This document shows, in pieces, positions 6,501-9,894 of a stretch of DNA of 9,894 nucleotides (its first letter is position 1; every line of letters starts with the position of its first letter). The stretch is from Armatimonadota bacterium. GTDB lineage: Bacteria > Armatimonadota > Armatimonadia > Armatimonadales > Armatimonadaceae. Both the position numbers and the translations under genes were made by a program. The notes under the pieces were generated by a model that saw nothing but the letters and a program-made list of their open reading frames with translations, was not told where the DNA came from and ran no database searches. The stretch is from the NCBI GenBank assembly GCA_014380985.1, contig JACMIU010000607.1, positions 1-9,894 on the forward strand, read 5' to 3'.

Positions 6501-7157
6501 CGCGAAATCAAGGCATTAGGCGCGGTCAATACGGGGGCGATTGAGGAGTACGACCGGCTTTCCGAGCGTTCGCGCTTCCTCGCGGAGCAACGCGCCGACC
6601 TGTCCGGCGCGAAAGAGCGTTTGCTTGCCGCCATCGCCGAGATTGACGAAAGCACACGCGGCGTTTTCGAGGAAACGTTTGCGGCGGTCGGCGTGGCGTT
6701 CGGACGGCTGTTCGCCCGGTTGTTCGGCGGCGGCACGACGCAGTTGGTGCTGACGAACCCCGGCGATTTGCTCGAAACCGGGATTGATATTTACGCCGAG
6801 CCACCGGGCAAGAAGCGGCAGTCGCTCGCCCTGCTATCGGGGGGCGAACGCGCCCTGACCGCAACCGCGCTACTGTTCGCGTTTCTCGAAGTGCGCCCCG
6901 CCCCGTTCTGCGTCCTTGACGAAGTGGACGCGCCTCTTGACGGCGCGAACGTCGAAAAGTTCGCCGAACTTTTGCGCGACTTCGGACAGGGAAGCCAGTT
7001 TATCGTGATCACGCACAACGCGACTACGATGGAAGCCGCGCCGCTCTGGTTCGGCATCACGATGCAGGAGCCGGGGGTTTCGCGGGGAATTTCCTTGCAG
7101 GTTCCCCCGCAGACAGGCGCGGAACGGTTCGAGGGCGAGGGCGCGGCGATTCAATAA
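3549..7157 (+). CDS. smc: Chromosome segregation protein Smc (condensin ATPase)
   Basis: This 1202-aa protein is the core of bacterial condensin, which organises and segregates the chromosome with ScpA and ScpB; neither gene is in the window. The order is complete: N-terminal head with Walker A GPNGSGKS (31-38, Lys37); Q-loop region NQSEVDAIL and FEEAAGIKKYR; first coiled coil to about residue 500; hinge about 505-675 (YDLVADVL, GGSLQDVITDTEAEA, ATFLPLDAL, GGASGRPG); second coiled coil to about 1000; C-terminal head with signature LLSGGER (1095-1101), Walker B FCVLDE (1120-1125, catalytic Glu1125) and the H-loop ITHN (1154-1157). The length is normal for Smc. The coils are very rich in Ala, Glu and Arg. 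ATG 3549 (MRLKKLTLHGFKTFAD) is chosen because family similarity starts there and the promoter lies over the upstream ATG 3501. No clear Shine-Dalgarno sequence is seen. Confidence 0.97.
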   Translation: MRLKKLTLHGFKTFADRTEITFAPGVTAIVGPNGSGKSNLLDSLLWVLGEQKTSALRAAKASDVIFAGSGKRKAMGMAEVSLTVDNEDRFLPLDFAEVTVTRRAYRNGESEYLLNKTPCRLKDITDLFLDTGVGRGAYAIVNQSEVDAILSARAEDRRELFEEAAGIKKYRVKKREATRKLDATEANLLRIHDIASEVDANLSPLAAQARAARRFAELSERLREIEVAQLAADYHRLATEIAVLTAQATAADADAAGSRESAAENEARITEMGAAIADAEGQMDAARTAQQAAMTRTERAEGQIALSAERKSSAQKTVASVEADVETLKRDAERFEAEGEGLGIAAKNAEAAANETGQQLAVAEAASGEASRALAELSRTAAGADAEYLALARKLATQKSEWESVRGRIAAREAEVLEADARAVSRESEADTARTLAESLAGQTQTAQAILTEARRVLAEEREPARVAATSAVQTAGDARQSKERRLTETAARLRVLEETEAALEGYYVGVKSVTKAAQSGKLGGRYDLVADVLRVPSDLDTAIEIALGGSLQDVITDTEAEAKAAIRFLNETRGGRATFLPLDALRPPDVPDALRRAAKQYAGVLGSAADLVGYDADVAPAIRVLLARVLIVDDLDTATKVSRSLTREFGKIVTLGGEVVVPSGAITGGASGRPGVSLLGRKREVTELTESVTISRAEVERLKVAEAEARQAENTARQAVREAESAVSAARDHAADTERKWQSAKADADRAERDATTLAARAKQLAESVASDREREANLRAAVEGAESADTGAQSVREEITKRQAVLSVRRDEAQVQVRTLGAELAARKERARAASRDAQRVRENALRAGVSAEERTRRADEARTAIERENAGTALRVRERDAARESLAEATAGLEKWRGVRQTLLSENFALTDVLKAANAKASEAVAAANAARTKSARTEAQAEQIAERLIAEYELLPEDAVAQTGGVPVERDVAAEIARLRREIKALGAVNTGAIEEYDRLSERSRFLAEQRADLSGAKERLLAAIAEIDESTRGVFEETFAAVGVAFGRLFARLFGGGTTQLVLTNPGDLLETGIDIYAEPPGKKRQSLALLSGGERALTATALLFAFLEVRPAPFCVLDEVDAPLDGANVEKFAELLRDFGQGSQFIVITHNATTMEAAPLWFGITMQEPGVSRGISLQVPPQTGAERFEGEGAAIQ

Positions 7158-7189
7158 CCCGTTGTTTAACACGCGGGGCGTTCCGGCGG

Positions 7190-7195
7190 TATACT
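7190..7195 (+). promoter_or_regulatory. Possible -10 box for the toxin-antitoxin pair
   Basis: TATACT (five of six consensus bases) lies in the 58-bp gap after smc. No good -35 box is found; the nearest is TTTAAC at 7165-7170, 19 bp away. The predicted start (about 7202) falls at the antitoxin ribosome binding site, which makes this site doubtful. Confidence 0.25.
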
Positions 7196-7215
7196 ATTAC
7201 AGGAGAACCCAACCG

Positions 7216-7464
7216 ATGTCCACTATTGCCAACCCATCCGGCTTTTTACAAGATTTGGAACGAATACAGCAGGAGTTCCCTGCCGACCCACGACCGCAAG
7301 CAAGCGACACGCAAGCACTGAACGCTTTGTTCGGCGTGTTCAAAAACAATCCGCGTTTTGATGCCGTCATGCAAGAGGTGGAAGCGGAACGCCAGCGTCA
7401 ACGCGACGAAGCAGCTTATGAGTATGACGGAATCGAAGCGCGTAGCGACAAGGTTTCTGCGTAG
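7216..7464 (+). CDS. Small protein upstream of vapC, antitoxin candidate
   Basis: This 82-aa soluble protein is charged and probably helical. Its middle reads LNALFGVFKNNPRFDAVMQE and its C-terminus is rich in Glu, Arg and Gln. AGGAGA (7201-7206) is nine bases before ATG 7216, which selects this start over an in-frame upstream one at 7162. Its stop TAG is followed at once by the vapC ATG, with no spacer: the size and order expected of a type II antitoxin that binds and silences the following RNase. I recognise no AbrB, RHH, Phd or HTH DNA-binding fold, so the assignment rests on position and size. Base composition is lower in GC than in smc, as in the toxin gene. Confidence 0.6.
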   Translation: MSTIANPSGFLQDLERIQQEFPADPRPQASDTQALNALFGVFKNNPRFDAVMQEVEAERQRQRDEAAYEYDGIEARSDKVSA

Positions 7465-7899
7465 ATGCTTTATCTGCTCGACACCGATCATTTGTCCTAT
7501 TGGCAACGCTCGACGCCGGGCGGGATTTTGATACAAAAGCGTTTGTCGCAAATCCCTCCCGACGATTACGGAACAACTATCATCAGTTATAATGAGCAGA
7601 CGGTCGGATGGCTTGGCAAAGTCAATAAGGAACAATCCACGTCGCTACAGGTGGAGACTTACGCCGATTTACACGATAGTTTACGCTTCTTCACTCATAT
7701 TGCCGTATGGGAGTACACCTTGAAAGCCGCGACGATCTTTGAGGCGTTTCGCAAGAACCGAATCAAAGGCGGCACGAATGATCTGCGAATCGCGGCAATC
7801 GCGCTGGCGAATAACGCCACGGTAGTTACTTCCAACCGTCGGGATTTTGAGAGAGTGCCGGGTTTGCGCGTCGAGGATTGGACGGTCACGCTTGAGTAG
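7465..7899 (+). CDS. vapC: VapC-type PIN-domain RNase toxin
   Basis: This 144-aa protein is a single PIN domain, the metal-dependent RNase fold of VapC toxins, which cleave specific RNAs (often tRNA or rRNA) when freed from the antitoxin. The acidic site is readable: Asp6 in YLLDTDHLS, Glu44 in SYNEQTVGWL, Asp106 in GGTNDLRIAAIAL, and Asp127 in TSNRRDFERVPGLRVEDW. Length and motif order are normal for the family and the active site looks intact. The ATG directly follows the TAG of the antitoxin gene, so translation is probably coupled. GC content is lower than nearby: 27 of 60 bases at 7561-7620 against 46 of 60 at 6061-6120 in smc, which suggests acquisition between smc and rsgA. Its stop overlaps or abuts the rsgA start. 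Confidence 0.88.
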   Translation: MLYLLDTDHLSYWQRSTPGGILIQKRLSQIPPDDYGTTIISYNEQTVGWLGKVNKEQSTSLQVETYADLHDSLRFFTHIAVWEYTLKAATIFEAFRKNRIKGGTNDLRIAAIALANNATVVTSNRRDFERVPGLRVEDWTVTLE

Positions 7900-8890
7900 C
7901 GGCGTCGTGGTGCGGGCGGGGCGCGGGTTGTACACGGTGCAAACGGACACCGGGCGCGTGGTTCCGTGCGGCTTGCGCGGCAACCTGAAAAAAAACCTGA
8001 CGTACCCCGAATCCGGCAACCGGCGTCACAAGGTCGAACAGGCGAAGAAGCGGCGCGAAACGAACCCGCTGGCGATTGGCGACCGTGTGGAGATCGAAGT
8101 GGACGAATCCGGCATGACGGGCGTGATCGAGGAGATTATGCCGCGCACCTCCGCGCTAACGCGCCGCTCCGGCAACGAGCGAGAACGGCAAACCCTTGTC
8201 GCCAACCTTGACCTTGCGATTATCACGTTCGCCCTGCGCGACCCGCAGGTAGACCCGTGGAAGTTAGACCGCTTTTTGGTGCTTGCCGAGGATGCCGAAG
8301 TCAATATCCTGATTGTGCTGAACAAGACGGAACTGGCAACCGATGCCGAGTTCGAGGACGCGGCGAAAGAATACCGGCGCATCGGGTACGACGTGGTAGG
8401 AACGTCGGCGCGAACCGGAGCGGGCATTCCCGAACTGCGCGACCGGCTCAAGGGGAAAATCGCGGCGTTTTGCGGGCCGTCGGGCGTTGGGAAGTCGTCT
8501 TTGCTCAATGCGCTTCAGCCGGGCTTGCGCCTCAAAACCGCCGAAGTCGGCGACGTGACGCACCTTGGACGCCATACCACGGTGAGTGCGGAACTGATTC
8601 CACTGACGTTTGGCGGGTGGCTCGCCGATACGCCGGGCTTGCGACAGGTGGAGTTTTGGGATTTGCCGGAGGAGGATGTCGCCTACTGCTTCCCCGAAAT
8701 GGAGCCGCTGATGGGCGAGTGCCGGTTCGCCGATTGTCGGCATCGCACCGAGCCGGGTTGCGCGATTCTCGAAGCGAAGCAGGGCGGCGATATTGACGAA
8801 CGCCGCTATTTGTCGTATTTGCAGATGACCGCGCCGGTTAAACCGGGAGAAAAACCCGCGCCGAAGTATACCCCCGAAGCGAACCGGTAA
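7892..8890 (+). CDS. rsgA: Ribosome small subunit-dependent GTPase RsgA
   Basis: This protein of about 332 aa is a circularly permuted GTPase that checks and releases late 30S ribosome subunits. It has an N-terminal OB fold (GVVVRAGRGLYTV to about residue 80) and a GTPase core in permuted order: G4 NKTE (144-147; Glu replaces the usual Asp of NKxD), G5-like TSAR, G1 GPSGVGKSS (195-203) and G3 DTPG (246-249). A C-terminal zinc site has Cys277, Cys282, His284 and Cys290. The start is uncertain. TTG 7892 overlaps the vapC stop and keeps the whole first strand; GTG 7907 would follow the stop by seven bases. Neither has a good Shine-Dalgarno sequence, so re-initiation after vapC is likely. The gene therefore seems to be co-transcribed with the toxin pair. 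Confidence 0.95.
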   Translation: MSSGVVVRAGRGLYTVQTDTGRVVPCGLRGNLKKNLTYPESGNRRHKVEQAKKRRETNPLAIGDRVEIEVDESGMTGVIEEIMPRTSALTRRSGNERERQTLVANLDLAIITFALRDPQVDPWKLDRFLVLAEDAEVNILIVLNKTELATDAEFEDAAKEYRRIGYDVVGTSARTGAGIPELRDRLKGKIAAFCGPSGVGKSSLLNALQPGLRLKTAEVGDVTHLGRHTTVSAELIPLTFGGWLADTPGLRQVEFWDLPEEDVAYCFPEMEPLMGECRFADCRHRTEPGCAILEAKQGGDIDERRYLSYLQMTAPVKPGEKPAPKYTPEANR

Positions 8891-8898
8891 GATACGTT

Positions 8899-8920
8899 GT
8901 CCCCGGTGACGGACTTTTTT
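8899..8920 (+). terminator. Weak terminator candidate after rsgA
   Basis: A short stem, GTCC (8899-8902) with GGAC (8911-8914), is followed directly by six T residues (8915-8920), eight bases after the rsgA stop. The position and T-run fit an intrinsic terminator, but the 4-bp stem is short. Confidence 0.3.
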
Positions 8921-8941
8921 CGGCGGGTAAGAAGGAGAATC

Positions 8942-8962
8942 GTGCCGCGCTCCCGAATGTAG
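8942..8962 (+). CDS. Possible six-codon leader peptide before the M28 peptidase
   Basis: AAGGAG (8932-8937), the best Shine-Dalgarno match in this gap, is followed after four bases by GTG and a frame encoding MPRSRM, then TAG. It ends 59 bases before the peptidase ATG. A translated leader or a chance match are both possible. Confidence 0.2.
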   Translation: MPRSRM

Positions 8963-8980
8963 GCGGCATATTCCGAATCT

Positions 8981-9000
8981 ACGTGTTACACCAAGCACGT
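8981..9000. promoter_or_regulatory. Inverted repeat upstream of the peptidase
   Basis: ACGTG (8981-8985) and CACGT (8996-9000) form a perfect 5-bp inverted repeat separated by 10 bases, ending 21 bases before the peptidase ATG. The spacing would suit a dimeric regulator. No convincing -35/-10 pair was found here. Confidence 0.25.
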
Positions 9001-9021
9001 TTAGTATTAGAAAGCGACTTC

Positions 9022-9894
9022 ATGACGCAAAAATCGTTTGTTTCCCCCCGCGTAGCGGTGCTTCCCTTGTTGGGTTTGTTGGTGTTTGGCTCCGTCACCG
9101 CACCGGCGGCGTTCGCCCGGCAAGCGTCGCCCCCGGCAACGCCCCCGGCTCCCCTCTCGGCTCCGGCGACCGATGCCGCGAGCGATCCGCTTGCCCGCAT
9201 CCGCGACGAGGGTATCAATCGCTCACAGGTCATGCAAACGATTTCCTACCTGACCGATGTTATCGGGCCGCGTTTGACAAACTCGCCGGGCATGACGCGG
9301 GCAAACCAATGGTCGGCGAGTCAGTTGACGAAGTGGGGGCTGGCGAACGCCCATCAGGAGGCGTGGGGCCCGTTCGGGCGCGGTTGGTCGCTCCAGAAGT
9401 TTTCGGCGCAGGTCGTCGGTTCCGAGCCGTTTCCGCTGATTGTCTACCCGAAAGCGTGGTCGCCGGGCGTGAAAGGGACGCTAACCGCCCCGGTCGTTTA
9501 TTTAAATCCCACAACCGAAGCGGAACTGGCGGCATACAAGGGCAAAATCAAAGGCGCGATTGTGCTGAACGGCGCGATGCGCGAACTGCCCGCGCACTTC
9601 GACCCGCAAGCGCGACGTTACTCGGATGACGAACTGCTAAAGATGGCACAGGCGACGAAGCCGGAACCGGGAGCGCGGCGACCGACACAAACTCCGACGC
9701 CGGAACAACGCGCCGCGACGGAGTTTGCCGCGAAACGGACGCGCTTTCTGTACGACGAGGGCGCGGCACTGCTGATTGACGCCGGGCGAATCGGCGACGA
9801 CGGCACGGTTTATGTTCAGTCCGCCGCTATCCCGCCGCCGACCCCGTCCGGCACGTTGCCGCCGCCCGCACAGACGCCCGCCCCGTCGTCGCCC
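9022..9894 (+). CDS. Secreted M28-family metallopeptidase, N-terminal part (cut by window edge)
   Basis: 291 codons are open to the window end. A signal peptide is clear: basic start, hydrophobic LPLLGLLVFGS, and AFA-RQ cleavage at 32/33, then a Pro/Ala-rich linker to about residue 55. From there the sequence follows the large M28 peptidases of soil bacteria: LARIRDEGINRSQVMQTISY, LTDVIGPRLTNSPGMTRAN, LTKWGLANAHQEAWGPFGRG, and later VVYLNPTTEAELAAYKGKIK with GAIVLNG, which begins the inserted PA-like domain. The zinc-binding catalytic domain would lie past the right edge and is not seen, so activity cannot be judged. Two Pro/Thr-rich inserts lie near residues 213-235 and 270-291. ATG 9022 has only a weak AGAAAG before it. 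The likely role is extracellular or periplasmic aminopeptidase. Confidence 0.82.
   Translation, partial: MTQKSFVSPRVAVLPLLGLLVFGSVTAPAAFARQASPPATPPAPLSAPATDAASDPLARIRDEGINRSQVMQTISYLTDVIGPRLTNSPGMTRANQWSASQLTKWGLANAHQEAWGPFGRGWSLQKFSAQVVGSEPFPLIVYPKAWSPGVKGTLTAPVVYLNPTTEAELAAYKGKIKGAIVLNGAMRELPAHFDPQARRYSDDELLKMAQATKPEPGARRPTQTPTPEQRAATEFAAKRTRFLYDEGAALLIDAGRIGDDGTVYVQSAAIPPPTPSGTLPPPAQTPAPSSP

Noticed and set aside
5204..6736. Long open frame of 510 codons on the minus strand inside smc
   Set aside because: Its Ser/Arg/Ala-rich product shows no domain, and it is antisense to the well-supported Smc coils and C-terminal head. High GC and biased third positions create such frames.
7162..7215. 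Earlier antitoxin start at 7162
   Set aside because: It has no ribosome binding site and lies five bases after the smc stop; AGGAGA points to ATG 7216.
1..9894. tRNA, rRNA, CRISPR arrays, insertion sequences or phage genes
   Set aside because: No cloverleaf, regularly spaced repeat, transposase or integrase motif was seen on either strand.

Overview
The window is chromosomal DNA from a GC-rich free-living bacterium. It carries single-copy housekeeping genes (smc, rsgA), two signal-peptide-bearing proteins on the left, and a secreted M28-type peptidase on the right. I see no phage, transposon, CRISPR or RNA-gene sequence. Bacterial sigma-70-like promoters can be read by eye. The short Roadblock protein resembles actinobacterial homologues as I remember them, and the peptidase resembles those of soil phyla (Acidobacteria, Gemmatimonadetes, Armatimonadota). 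The phylum cannot be fixed from this window; Armatimonadota or a similar Gram-negative soil lineage is only a guess.

Layout. At 1-905, on the minus strand, are an exported protein with a carbohydrate-binding-like beta-sandwich domain and the start of a YceI-like exported protein that runs off the left edge. At 1034-3335 is a compact signalling cluster. It holds three paralogous Roadblock/LC7-domain proteins (one short at 122 aa, two long with a shared C-terminal motif) and one short BLUF blue-light photoreceptor that follows a long Roadblock gene with an ATGA stop/start overlap. The third Roadblock gene faces the BLUF gene and overlaps it tail to tail by 30 bp. At 3549-7157 is a full-length Smc condensin ATPase with its own clear promoter. 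At 7216-7899 is a toxin-antitoxin pair (small antitoxin candidate plus VapC-type PIN RNase) with lower GC than its neighbours. At about 7892-8890 is rsgA, a ribosome-assembly GTPase whose start overlaps or abuts the vapC stop. From 9022 to the right edge is a secreted M28-family peptidase, cut before its metal site.

How the genes may work together. The most interesting part is the BLUF-Roadblock cluster. Roadblock proteins normally act as platforms or regulators of small Ras-like GTPases (MglB on MglA is the known case). Stand-alone BLUF proteins such as PixD signal by light-dependent protein contacts. Their co-translation suggests a blue-light-regulated Roadblock scaffold. No GTPase partner lies in the window, and I know of no described system with this arrangement. 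The rest is ordinary housekeeping with a toxin-antitoxin module between smc and rsgA.
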